Origin: Toxonevra muliebris
Taxonomy: Eukaryota > Arthropoda > Insecta > Diptera > Pallopteridae
Assembly: GCA_963691655.1 (NCBI GenBank)
Contig: OY829330.1
Span: 2,914,001 to 2,978,000, forward strand
DNA length: 64,000 nt
Reading direction: 5' to 3'
Shown: positions 1 to 9,561 of the stretch, in pieces
Layout: each line of letters starts with the position of its first letter
How positions within the stretch are numbered: position 1 is the first letter of the stretch
Translations under genes and position numbers: made by a program
The notes under the pieces: generated by a model
What the model was told of the DNA's origin: nothing
The model's input: the letters and a program-made list of their open reading frames with translations, nothing else
Databases searched by the model: none

Positions 1-1516
1 TGCTTGTAGCCTTGCATGCCGATGACAATGGTGGTGACTGTAATTCTGTCGAATGACTGTACGCTGATTGTGGTGAGAGTGCACCACAAGGACTTGGTGA
101 TGCAGTATGTAATTCACATGCCACAACCATTCCCGATAATGTATGCGAAGGTGAGTTGGCATAGTTATGTGGAGGCGACATAGACATACCCATTGATGGC
201 AGCTTATCATATGATGAATAAGGTGATTGCACACCGCTAAGGCTACTTAAACTTAATCCACCAAGACTGCTTTGATGTGGCATAACAGTAAACGATCCAA
301 CACCGCCAGATGATGAGTTACTATTGCTACCGGTGCCACCGCCACTGCCACTGCCGCTAACCCCACCACCACTTAAGTGACTGCCAGTTATATGGCCGCC
401 ATAGGCAAACTTATCTGACATCGTGGATATAGGCGGCAAAGGCTGCAAGGGTGTAAGTGTGGCGTACGATGATGTTGGACTAAATCCAGGTGGTGACATG
501 CGTTCATTTACTACAGACGTTAGTGTTTGGTAGGTGGTAGGCTCTAGTGAATTATCACCCACTACTCCAACAACTCCCAATTCTGGACTTAACATTTGCG
601 TCGTTGAGTCACGTGAGTCCTCGTGTGGCTGAACAATAACTGACAGAGCTTCATGGTGTGGCGTATGATGATGACTTGAATGATTTGAGTCCGCATGTGA
701 GTGATGATGATGATTATGATGACGTTGATGGTGGTGCGAGGACTGCTGCTGATGATGATGGTGGTGTGAATGCTGTTGCTGATTGCAGTAGTGTTGCTGC
801 TGTTGAGTATGTTGATGGTGATGCTGATTCAATGTTACTTCCACTGCATCCGACGACAAATCATCCATAACACCAACATTCGATACATCAATGCTATTGG
901 ACGTGCTATGTGTATGATTATCACCACAGATTCCACTGCTGCTGCTATTGTTGTTGTTATTATGGTTAACAATAACAAGCTTATGTTCCTGCTTTACGGC
1001 AATAATATGCCCTGCTGTTGAACTGGATGAAGAGCCTACAGATAGTGCATCTAATGTAACATCCGATCCAACAAAATCGACAGGGCTACTTGCGCTTAAA
1101 CGAGGATGTTGGTGGTGTTGATGAGTCTGCTGCTGCTGCTGAAGGTGCCGCTGATGATGATGCCCATTTGTAGAGATTTGTAATAGTTGTTGGTGATGTT
1201 GATTATGATTATTATGATGATGCTGATGATTTTGCGATGATGGTTGATATAATGATTGTACAGGGCTATGACTAAGACCGTCAATAATTGTGCGCACCAT
1301 TACCACGGAACCAACAGCATCAACATCTGCAACAATGCCATTGCTCGTCGTAACGACATGATGTGCAACGACGTCGTTCTCATCTCGCGATGGCGTACGC
1401 TCCAGTGATGAACTAACCGATCCTGAATGACCAGTTATGATTTCGTTTGTATCATCAACCAGGTGGCTGGCAAGTGTTTGATGTTCGATGATTTCACTGA
1501 TTGACTCCATGCTCAT
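1..1516 (-). CDS. onecut: onecut-family homeodomain transcription factor, N-terminal coding exon (partial, runs off left edge)
   Basis: One uninterrupted minus-strand frame of 505 codons from the ATG at 1514-1516 to the window edge; the CUT and homeodomain exons lie outside. The conserved onecut motif LTPLQPLPPISTMSDKF is at about residues 351-372 (complement of 410-465). A second family-like block, YDKLPSMGMSMSPP, lies near 165-215. The start reads MSMESISEII, matching the position of the family's 'LTMES' N-terminus. Between them is a His/Gln-rich low-complexity region (complement of about 650-1250) with CAT and CAG runs, plus Gly/Ser runs at about 310-380. An in-frame ATG ten codons upstream (1544-1546) is an alternative start; an in-frame TAA precedes it. 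The family binds DNA in the nucleus and acts in neuronal and sensory differentiation (family knowledge). The plus-strand frames over this exon are shadows. Confidence 0.9.
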   Translation of the reverse strand, partial: MSMESISEIIEHQTLASHLVDDTNEIITGHSGSVSSSLERTPSRDENDVVAHHVVTTSNGIVADVDAVGSVVMVRTIIDGLSHSPVQSLYQPSSQNHQHHHNNHNQHHQQLLQISTNGHHHQRHLQQQQQTHQHHQHPRLSASSPVDFVGSDVTLDALSVGSSSSSTAGHIIAVKQEHKLVIVNHNNNNNSSSSGICGDNHTHSTSNSIDVSNVGVMDDLSSDAVEVTLNQHHHQHTQQQQHYCNQQQHSHHHHHQQQSSHHHQRHHNHHHHSHADSNHSSHHHTPHHEALSVIVQPHEDSRDSTTQMLSPELGVVGVVGDNSLEPTTYQTLTSVVNERMSPPGFSPTSSYATLTPLQPLPPISTMSDKFAYGGHITGSHLSGGGVSGSGSGGGTGSNSNSSSGGVGSFTVMPHQSSLGGLSLSSLSGVQSPYSSYDKLPSMGMSMSPPHNYANSPSHTLSGMVVACELHTASPSPCGALSPQSAYSHSTELQSPPLSSACKATS

Positions 1517-2480
1517 TTTAATAATTGAATTACGTAAGTTTTTCATTAGAAAATATTAAGTTGTTAATTATATAATTAATTAACGTATTTGTATGTTGTT
1601 GACTTTAATTTAATGCTCTTGCTTGCAAGTGTCGTCGAAATTGTGCAGACTGACGTCCTTAAAGGCATCGGTTGCGTAAAAAACCAAACGGTAACTTATT
1701 CGTTGCAACATTGTGCAAAGTGTTTGATTTTGACCAGAACATTAATCCTGAAAGAAGAAAATTTTTGTAAATTGGTGAAATCCTGTTATGAGAGAACTAG
1801 CAGAAGATAAATTAAAATTTATTCAATTGCTTAAGCTAATATTCTTATGCCCTCCATACTCTGTGTATAGGGTATATTGGTTTTGATCATGTAACGGGTT
1901 TTTATAACGCACGTAATTAAGCGTCATAGGTGTGGACATTATGGTGGGTCAATTTCTGTTTCCTAAATCGGATGTACAATAAAGTTGTTGTACAAGAAAG
2001 TCGTAGTAACTTTGCTGAAGGAAGTTTAAGTCCTCTAAGGGTTTAAATTGGAAATTTAAACTACAATCGACAATTAATTCATAAATTTCATTTTCATCAC
2101 CCAGCATCAAACTGTATTTATACCATGCTTAAGTCCCCAATATTGCTCATTCAAATACAGCACACGGTTGCATTAATGAACCGCTGTTTTGAACAATCAA
2201 CAAAAAAGAACGAGGAAATACAAGTGTTTGTAGAAAATAAAGAGAGAAGAAAGTAAAAAATGGATACCGACAATAGGGACGAAGAATATGAAATATTTTT
2301 AAATATAATAATAAAATGACCTCCACAGAGAATAAGTGACCTCCGGAATTTGTTTATGTGTTTCGATGCAAAAGATTTCCGCGATTGATTCCGTATGAGC
2401 AAAGAACCTCCATGAATGGTGTTAGAGTTAATTCGATTTCAAATTTTATATAAAAACATTTGGTAAAGTAATTTTTAATG
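1517..2480. other. onecut 5' flank, AT-rich, nothing recognised
   Basis: AT-rich sequence upstream of the onecut coding exon. It should hold the 5' UTR and/or promoter, but I can identify no TATA box, splice acceptor or transposon end with confidence. Short frames here have no recognisable motif. Confidence 0.4.
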
Positions 2481-2489
2481 TTTTTATTT

Positions 2490-2690
2490 ATTTTATGAAC
2501 ATATGGTTACTGATTTTGAATCCAATCGTTGTACAATTGCAGCAAAAAGGCATATGGGCCATGGCCTACGCTGATGATGTAGTTTTTCTAGTTTCGGGAA
2601 AATTTTGAAATGAGATAAGCGACATCATGGAAAATGCACTAAGGGACAAGAATAATTGAGCCAAAAGCAAGGGATTAATTACACTGTGCA
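2490..2690 (+). pseudogene. LINE reverse transcriptase fragment
   Basis: The plus strand reads the RT catalytic motif AYADDVVFLVSGKF followed by a frame resembling the post-YADD segment of R1/I/jockey-type LINEs (EISDIMENALR), broken by stops. No other RT blocks adjoin it, so it is a short decayed fragment. The minus-strand RNase H piece at 3.1-3.4 kb lies in the opposite orientation and belongs to another insertion or a rearranged one. Confidence 0.7.
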
Positions 2691-3059
2691 ACAATTTATG
2701 GGGTCATGTTTGGATCCAGCGTAACGACTATGATAGCTAAAAAGTACTTGACCTAACAATAAAAACCCTATATAGGATTTTCCCAAAAGTCTTGGTTGGG
2801 CGTTCGGTATAGCCCGTTGTAGTTGATTGCTTTTGTGCTCATGAATTGGCGTTTTCTGCGTTTTTAAGATAAATCCGTGCATTTCTCCATGTTTAAGTCT
2901 GAGAATCTATTATAGGAAAAGGTGTATGGAAAGTTTTTGTCTAACACAGTAAAGTCATATCTCTACTTCTAATGGGCCTTCTTTGCCCAAATTGTAAGTT
3001 TATTCAAAAACTGGCATTTTGAGTGGAAATGTGTGTGTATTTTTGAATATAAACTGGGG

Positions 3060-3405
3060 TGTCTTAAATCCATCAAAAGATATCCATTAAGGCTTTTGAG
3101 AGCGCTTATTCATCAGCTTTCTCATTCCCTTCAATGTTCCTATGGCCGGGAACTTAGATGAGAGTGATGTCAGCATAATGATTTAACTCGCTCAGTACTT
3201 CCCTGCGCTCCTTAATTAGCTTTGATTGTATGGTGGTGGATTGAAGCGATTTTATTGCTGCCTGGCTGTCGATCAAAATAGCGTCCTTACACCTATCTGT
3301 GATATGACGCTTTATTAGTCGACAAGCTTCCCTAATAGCCAGAACATCAGCCTGAAAAACCGAAGCATCATTAGGTAAACGTAAAAATTGATTTATTTCC
3401 ACGTG
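3060..3405 (-). pseudogene. LINE RNase H domain fragment
   Basis: The minus frame from 3402 reads a LINE-type RNase H: VFQADVLAIREA (the usual acidic E in VFQAE is D here), then AILIDSQAAIKSLQ with the catalytic Asp. After an in-frame stop it continues as VPGHRNIEGNEKADE, the conserved C-terminal block of LINE RNase H. Stops and the missing upstream D (the DGS motif) show it is decayed. Family membership (I or R1-like clade) is an inference. Confidence 0.7.
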
Positions 3406-3837
3406 CGGTAAAAAACGGCTTAGTCAATTCGGAGATTAACTGTCGACCATGTAAAAAAAGTGAGTTTTGAGAAAAACAAAATTTAGTGAAGTAGAAATAC
3501 CTGGGAAGTCATACTATTTTTCTTGTAGGTCTTATCGAGTAAAACAAGAGTCTGTACTTGAAATTTTCCAAACACCCCTAAAATCTTGATTTACTGTTAA
3601 AAAACCGGTTTTGGGTACCTTAGGGCACCTTTAAGCCTGTAACTTGGTTGATATAAAGTTTTACAGTAATTGTATAATTTTTAAATTCATCCTTATTTTG
3701 ACAATTTTTTATATGATTTGGCAACTCATTATAACTTTTCAACAGTGTGGCCAACTTTTATTTTTCAAAATCCGCTAAAATGAAGGGAAAAACGCGTATT
3801 TCTTTTAAAAAAGCTCTTAATTTTTTTCTTATAAAAG

Positions 3838-4015
3838 TATTAAACACAAATTTTTATATATGTATGAAAAGGAAAATTAATGAAATACATGAATTTTTAA
3901 AGTTTTTAACTTACAACATTTCTAAATTCTACAAACACAAGACAAACTAAAATAAGATTATGGAAAAATAGTATTTTATACACTTTGATCACAAAAAAAT
4001 ATGCAGAGCAAAAAT
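3838..4015. repeat. Dispersed repeat, copy 1 (partner at 6918-7072)
   Basis: About 170 bp shared with 6918-7072. Both run from an AAAATTAA-containing stretch through TTTCTAAATT and end with GTATTTTATACACTTTGATC. The copies differ at roughly one base in eight by eye. Class unknown. The second copy directly abuts a BEL/Pao LTR. Confidence 0.6.
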
Positions 4016-4062
4016 TTATAAGTATCACATATCGATGTCGAAGTCTATATTCTCTTTATTAA

Positions 4063-4505
4063 GCCCCATTTACAATGGAGCGAGGACGCGAGGCGTGTTT
4101 CGAAGTCGATTTCGGAAACGAGAGCACTCGTCGCTATTCTCATCGCTCAATTTACAATTAAGCGAAGCGCGATTAATATGAAACAGCTGTTTAAAGTGTG
4201 TTTACTTTATTAAGAGTTACCATCATTCATTGTCAAAAATTGTGTATATATTTTAAAATCAAGTTATTTTCAGCAAAATTTAATATAAAAGATTATTTAC
4301 TGTTTCAATAATTGCTGCACTAAGGATTATTCCGTTTTTCCACAGTTTTCTACTAATATACTTTATATTTTATTTCATTTCAACAGTATGTAGTATATCT
4401 GGCAGCTATACATGTATCAACATCGCGTCTCGCTCGCGAGGTTTTTTCAAATTTTCGAAATTCACTGGCAAGACGAGAGCTCGCCTCGCTTCATTGTATA
4501 TGCTC
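4063..4505. mobile_element. MITE with GC-rich terminal inverted repeats
   Basis: The left end (TTTACAATGGAGCGAGGACG) is matched in inverted orientation at the right end (complement of about 4480-4500: TATACAATGAAGCGAGGCGA). About 440 bp, no coding capacity. The 'GCCC...TTACAATGGAGCGAGG' style and the TTA-rich flank suggest a PIF/Harbinger-type MITE, but I cannot fix the target duplication. Confidence 0.55.
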
Positions 4506-5361
4506 ACATTGAAACACATTGAATGAAAATTTGTCGACGTGACGCTTTCGAACATCACGTGCGTAGACGCACAGACGCGACTTTGTCACCACGCACAGGC
4601 ACGTCACTGCCGCAGGGTGTTTCTCGTTCTGAAGCTCACCGCGTTTATGATAGGAAAAAAATTGGTTGAAAAATATTCGATAAGTAAAAGTTAAAGAAAA
4701 TGTGCGGAAACATCGCATTTTATTTTATGGAAAAAAGCAAATCTTTTTTGATTTTTTTGCACAAAAAAAATAAACAAAAGGGTAAATTTGCTATTAAAAT
4801 TAATAGGCTTTGAATGAACAATTGCTGTTGCGACTTCAGTGCTGAAAATCACGCCAGTGTGAGGTAACGTGCGATTGCGAAATTTGTCGTCGCTGCGTCG
4901 AAATTACGTCTGTGCGTGCATGCCTTTAATGCCGCTGCCATAACCTAACTATATGTTTTCTTGGCAACAGATGCAGTGCTGCCACATAAATTAAATATAG
5001 AATATTTGCCAAGAAAAAGTGAACAACTAATTACCCCGTGGTGGTAAACCATTACTTTACTCTAAAGCGTTTATAGGGCTAATATATAGTTTTTGCATAA
5101 TAGATAGGTATTTCAGTTGCTGTTCGGATTTTTTTTTTGTTATAAATTTTGCTTTTTACTGCTATAAAGAGCACCGAGAAAACACTGTTATAGAGGGCAT
5201 GAATAAAAATTGAATTTTCACAAATTTTGACAAAATGATGTCCCACAGCTGGTTTTTAGTCTTTATGGAAAGTGTAACTAGAAGTAGTTTTGTGAGAAGG
5301 CCACTGCAAATATCGGTTTTGTTATGAAAGAATAAGCTTTTACAGATTAACTTCTAATATA

Positions 5362-5760
5362 CAGTGCCGGTCATATCATTTGCAACCAAAATCACTAGAA
5401 AGAGTTAATGTGAAAATTGAAGAAAAATCGAAAAAGTTTTCAAAACTTTGTCGCATGTTCATTATTAACGAACACTGTTGGATGTCTACGTGGCATTGCC
5501 TCTATTAAATGTTTTGCCTGATCGATTTGAGCTCGCTTCTATTGTTTTTGAACATCCTCATACAGATCCTCCAGTTTCTTAAACGTTTCGTGCCAATTAT
5601 TCGCTTCACGAGCATCTAATGGCTCTTCATTGAGTTTAGATCGGGTGACTGTACTGGACAAATGAGAAGTTGTACATTTTTTTGCGACAAGGCAAGCTTT
5701 TACCAATTTAGGCGTGCGCTTTGGGTGATGATTCTGTGGGAACGTCCAATCAGGCGGCAT
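5362..5760 (-). mobile_element. Tc1-like transposon fragment (transposase C-terminal part and one terminal repeat)
   Basis: The plus-strand end CAGTGCCGGTCATATCATTT begins at 5362 directly after a TA, as expected of a Tc1 terminus. The minus-strand frame from 5760 reads a decayed version of the transposase block around the second catalytic Asp (WTFPQNHHPKRTPKLVK, family norm QQDNDPKHTSKLVK); the Asp is lost. The other end and the N-terminal half are missing. Confidence 0.65.
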
Positions 5761-5899
5761 TTACAAGCTAGCTTGCGTAAGTAAAATGTCTCTTAAAACG
5801 TAAACATTTTATTTTCATAACAGTTTTTATGAGTTGAGAAAAAATTATTTTAGCACGTTTATACATTGCAAGGAATTAGTAAAATTATTCACGCTTAAG

Positions 5900-6947
5900 C
5901 TAAGCCGCTGGCTGGGCATGGAAGCGAGGCATCTACAAAGTTTCACGTATTTCCGGATGCTTCTGAGCGCGCATACGCCGCTGCGATGTATGCTCGTATA
6001 GTTCGTTCAGATGGCACCATCACAGCCGCTCTGGTAAGCGCACGTACCAAAGTTGCACCCCTCAAGGCCACTACATTGCCTCGATTAGAGTTATGTGCTG
6101 CACATCTTGACTCTAAGCTCGTAAGCCACGTAAGAGCCACTTTGGCGAATCAGACGTATCCCGTATACGCGTAGACGGAGTCCACCGTCACTCTTGCATG
6201 GTTACAAGGTCGATGTCCAGGTCGGTGATCAATATTTGTTGCTAACCGTGTGGCCAACATCCAAGAAATGGTCCCCGCTAAATGCTGGGGACACGTACGC
6301 TTTGAGTGCAATCCTGCGGATTGCGCATCCAGAGACGTAACTCCTTTAGAGCTTTTGCAGCACAGGCTCTGGTGGTCTGTCCCATCTTGGTTGATGTACA
6401 CGTGTGATGACTGGAAGCTGGTCCAGGTGCCTATCTATACGATGAATATTGAACTAAAGGAGAAAAAGGCAGCAGCACATTTAGAGCAATCGCTCAAATC
6501 CTGGGAGCTACTAACCAAATATCATATTCCAAATTGAAGAAAGTAACAGCCTACTTATTCCGATTTATCAACAACCTTCGTGCTATGTGACAAACGCAAA
6601 GGAAATATGGACCGTTATCGTGCAAAGAAGTCGCTGAAGCAGAACTGGCTCTGATAAGGTATACACAGTTCAATACATTTTTTAATGAAATTTATTGTTA
6701 CAGGGTGAACAAGCCCATACCGTTACTAAGTAATTTAGTAAGGTTGCAGCCGTTTCTCGACGAAAATGGACTACTCCGGGTGGAAATTTTGCGCATAATG
6801 TATGATATGTACCAGTACCCGTCCATCTGCTCCTATTTTGCCAATTCCTCTATTAATTGGCATTTCAACCCACCAAACGCACCACACATGGGTGGATACT
6901 GGGAGGTCGGCATTTTTTATATGTATATTAAAACAAAAATTAACTAA
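5900..6947 (+). mobile_element. BEL/Pao retrotransposon pol remnant (RNase H to integrase)
   Basis: Plus-strand frames match the Pao-type pol order: [10 protein letters not shown] and [15 protein letters not shown] (RNase H start, joined through a frameshift near 5940), [16 protein letters not shown], a TVTLAWLQ block, and NPADCASRDVTPLELL near 6310-6350. Further decayed segments follow (KPIPLLSNLVRLQPFLDENG) and the integrase motif HFNPPNAPHMGGYWE near 6870-6905. In-frame stops at 6172 and 6226 and an internal deletion before the integrase make it non-functional. Coding similarity ends at the WE motif, close to the dispersed repeat at 6918. Confidence 0.85.
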
Positions 6948-7072
6948 ATACATGTATTTTTCAAGTTTTTAATTCACAGCATTTCTAAATTATACAATCA
7001 CAAGAAAAATTAAATAGGATAATGGAAAAAGAGTATTTTATACACTTTGATCACAAAAAATATACAGAGTGG
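6918..7072. repeat. Dispersed repeat, copy 2 (partner at 3838-4015)
   Basis: Second copy of the about 160-170 bp repeat. It lies between the plus-strand BEL/Pao remnant and the LTR of the minus-strand one. Confidence 0.6.
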
Positions 7073-7990
7073 TGCTTTAGTTTGAGTTGAATCTGATAAA
7101 AAGAAGCAACGTGATTTTGTATTCGAATGATGTTTATTACGTCTTGACAAGTGGACTGCATAAAACGACTGACTTGCATACGAGAAGTGACATTAGGGTA
7201 GATACAACATAGGTGACCTTAGGGGCTTCAACATGCCGCCGCCCTTGAACTACGTGAATACAAAGCTCAACATAAATTTAAATTAAATTACATTACAATT
7301 ACAAAATTTGAGAGTACGTAGATATCAATTTCATTACTCTTCCCTTTCGAAAAAGATATCGTGCTTTGTTGGTAATCGACAGAGTTTACAAGCATTCGCC
7401 AGCTGCGGTCTTCAGCAACACAAAGCGGACACGACTATCAGAACCAGGATGACACTTTAGGATTTTAGCTAGCTTCCATTTAGTAGGGGGTAACCTCTCG
7501 TAAGATATCATCTAGAAGTCATCCACTTCTAAGTTTGGTGATGAACGATACCACTTGGTGCGCTTCTGAAAGCCGGTGATATACTCGTTACGCCAACGTT
7601 GCCAGAAATGCTGTCTTATGGCGGATGTGACTTGCCAGCGTTTGTTCAAAGATCCTCGGAATTCAGTATTTTAAGGCTCAGCAAGCGATTTTAAAGGTTC
7701 CCCTATTAGAAAATGGTCAGGCGTTAAGGTTTCCAAGTCATTCACATTCGTCGAGTGGGAACAAAGTGGGCGGGAGTTAACACGGGCCTCTATTTCAGCC
7801 AAAAGCGTGCTGAATTCTTCATACGTTAACAAGGCATCACTGAGGGCTCGCTTAAGGATATTTGACTCGCTTAATTCCAACCTCCCAGTATCCACCCACG
7901 TGTGGTGCGTTTGGTGGGTTGAAATGCCAAGTAATAGAGGAATTGGCAAAATAGGAGCAGATGGCCGGGTCCGACTGGCACAGCCGGTGA
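7073..7990 (-). mobile_element. BEL/Pao retrotransposon 3' end: integrase C-terminus plus 3' LTR
   Basis: The minus strand reads the integrase C-terminal region from about 7970: a decayed HFNPPNAPHMGG-like start, then SNILKRALSDALLTYEEFS, VNSRPLCSHS and LTPDHFLIGEPL. After a stop come NKRWQVTSAIRQHFWQRW and PPTKWKLAKI, the usual Pao tail. A purine-rich GGGCGGCGGCA tract precedes a 161-bp candidate 3' LTR (complement of 7073-7233) beginning TGTTGAAGCCCC and ending CTAAAGCA. About 95 bp at 7879-7975 is an inverted copy of 6811-6905 in the plus-strand remnant, so two related copies lie head to head. Confidence 0.8.
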
Positions 7991-8029
7991 AATTCGTTCC
8001 GTTGTTAGAATGTAAGTGTTGGCAATAGC

Positions 8030-8990
8030 ATCTGCGATTTGATGTCGAAGACAGGGAACGTGAAGGTAATTGAAGGCATTACTAGAAGAAGATTCATGTC
8101 AAACGCAACAAGAACTTGCAGAATCTTTAGGAGTTGATCAATCAACCATTTCTAAACGATTAAAAGCATTGGGAATGATTCAAAAGCAAGGAAATTGGGT
8201 GCCGTACGAATTGAAGCCGAGAGACATCGAACGACGATTTTTCACATGTGAACTGCTGATTGAACGACAGAAAAGAAAGGGTTTTCTGCATCGAATTGTG
8301 ACTGGCGATGAAAAATGGATACGTTACGATAACCCAAAGCGTAAAAAATCATGGGGACCGCCCGGACATGCATCAACATCAACGGCAAAACCGAACATTC
8401 ATGGATCCAAGCTCATGCTGTGTATTTGGTGGGATATGAAAGGTGTCGTGTATTATGAGCTGTTGAAACCGAATGAAACGGCCACTGGCGACGGCTACCG
8501 ACTACAATTGATGCGTTTGAGCCGAAGGATAAGAGGCCAGAATATGAGAATAGACACGACGAAGTTATTCTTCAGCACGACAATGCTCGGCCGCATGTTG
8601 CAAGGCAAGTAAAAACATACTTGGAAACGCTGAAATGGGAAGTGCTACCCCACCCGCCGTATTCTCCAGACATTGCTCCTTCTGATTACTACTTGTTCCG
8701 ATCGATGACACATGGCCTGGCTGAACAGCACTTCCGTTCTTTCGAAGAACTCAAAAAATGGGTCGATTCGTGGATAGCCTCAAAAGATGAGGAGTTGCTT
8801 CGACGCGGAATCCGTATGCTACCAGAAACATGGGAAAAGGTTGTGGCTAACGATGGACAATACTTTAAAGAATAAATTTATAATCACTTTTCACAATAAA
8901 TGTCCAAATTACGAAAAAAATACGAGTTTATACATTCATACTCCAATAGTAGATTCAATTTTTATTTAAGATAATTGTTAGTGGGTTCAC
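8030..8990 (+). mobile_element. mariner transposon, 5'-truncated, transposase with frameshifts
   Basis: Mariner-family (Tc1/mariner, D,D34D type) transposase. It starts at a truncated FDVEDRERE motif (about 8035), shifts frame, then from 8070 reads the helix-turn-helix part, the WVPYELKPRD linker and the first catalytic Asp in HRIVTGDEKWI. A small deletion near 8520-8525 moves the frame; in the new frame the second Asp (QHDNARPHVA), the PYSPDIAPSDYYLF block with the third Asp, and the tail to a stop at 8873-8875 are intact. Only one clear break separates the two halves, so decay is modest. The first roughly 80 residues and the 5' terminal repeat are missing; the element abuts BEL/Pao sequence on its left. 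Confidence 0.9.
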
Positions 8991-9039
8991 AAATTATCCT
9001 TTAAAGAAATATATATAAAAAAACGACATTTATCAATCA

Positions 9040-9260
9040 GTGGCAGCTTTAAGTGAGGAACAGAATGTGAAGCTGAAGCGTGAAGTAACAATCTGTCAAA
9101 AGTAAAATGTATGCATTTTCATTGTAAATAAACACAATTTGAAGTTGTCGCCTCCGCCGAAGCTGAAGCGCAAAATAAGAGCTTTGCAACTTTGTCGCGC
9201 TTAAAGAACAACATCACGCTTCACATTCTGTTCCAGCCTTTAGTCCTTAACTACAATATA
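9040..9260. mobile_element. Small foldback repeat (MITE-like)
   Basis: Inverted arms: GGAACAGAATGTGAAGC near 9056-9075 and its complement GCTTCACATTCTGTTCC near 9217-9233, with further GCTGAAGCG repeats between. No coding content. Boundaries are approximate. Confidence 0.5.
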
Positions 9261-9561
9261 GCGACCAGCCTTCACTGTTCCCGCATACATTTCAGAGTAC
9301 ACTCATTATTTTCCTTTGATGTTCACATACAGAGCGGCCGACTATCGTTTACCTCATGCTGCACACTCACAAACGCAAAAGAAGAATTCGACTTTGATAC
9401 TCGATTTTTATACAATTCTGATATAGCTTTTAGAAGAGCTTGTACGTTACCATTACAATTGCCAACATTAAGTTTTATAAAATTATATAATAAAAGTAAT
9501 GTCAAGGTTGCACTTGAATTATAATAGAACAAAAATAAGAAAATTATGTATCTGCTAGTCT

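Noticed and set aside
658..1284. Plus- and minus-strand frames of 60-83 codons
   Set aside because: They are out-of-frame shadows of the onecut exon, created by its CAT/CAG repeats.
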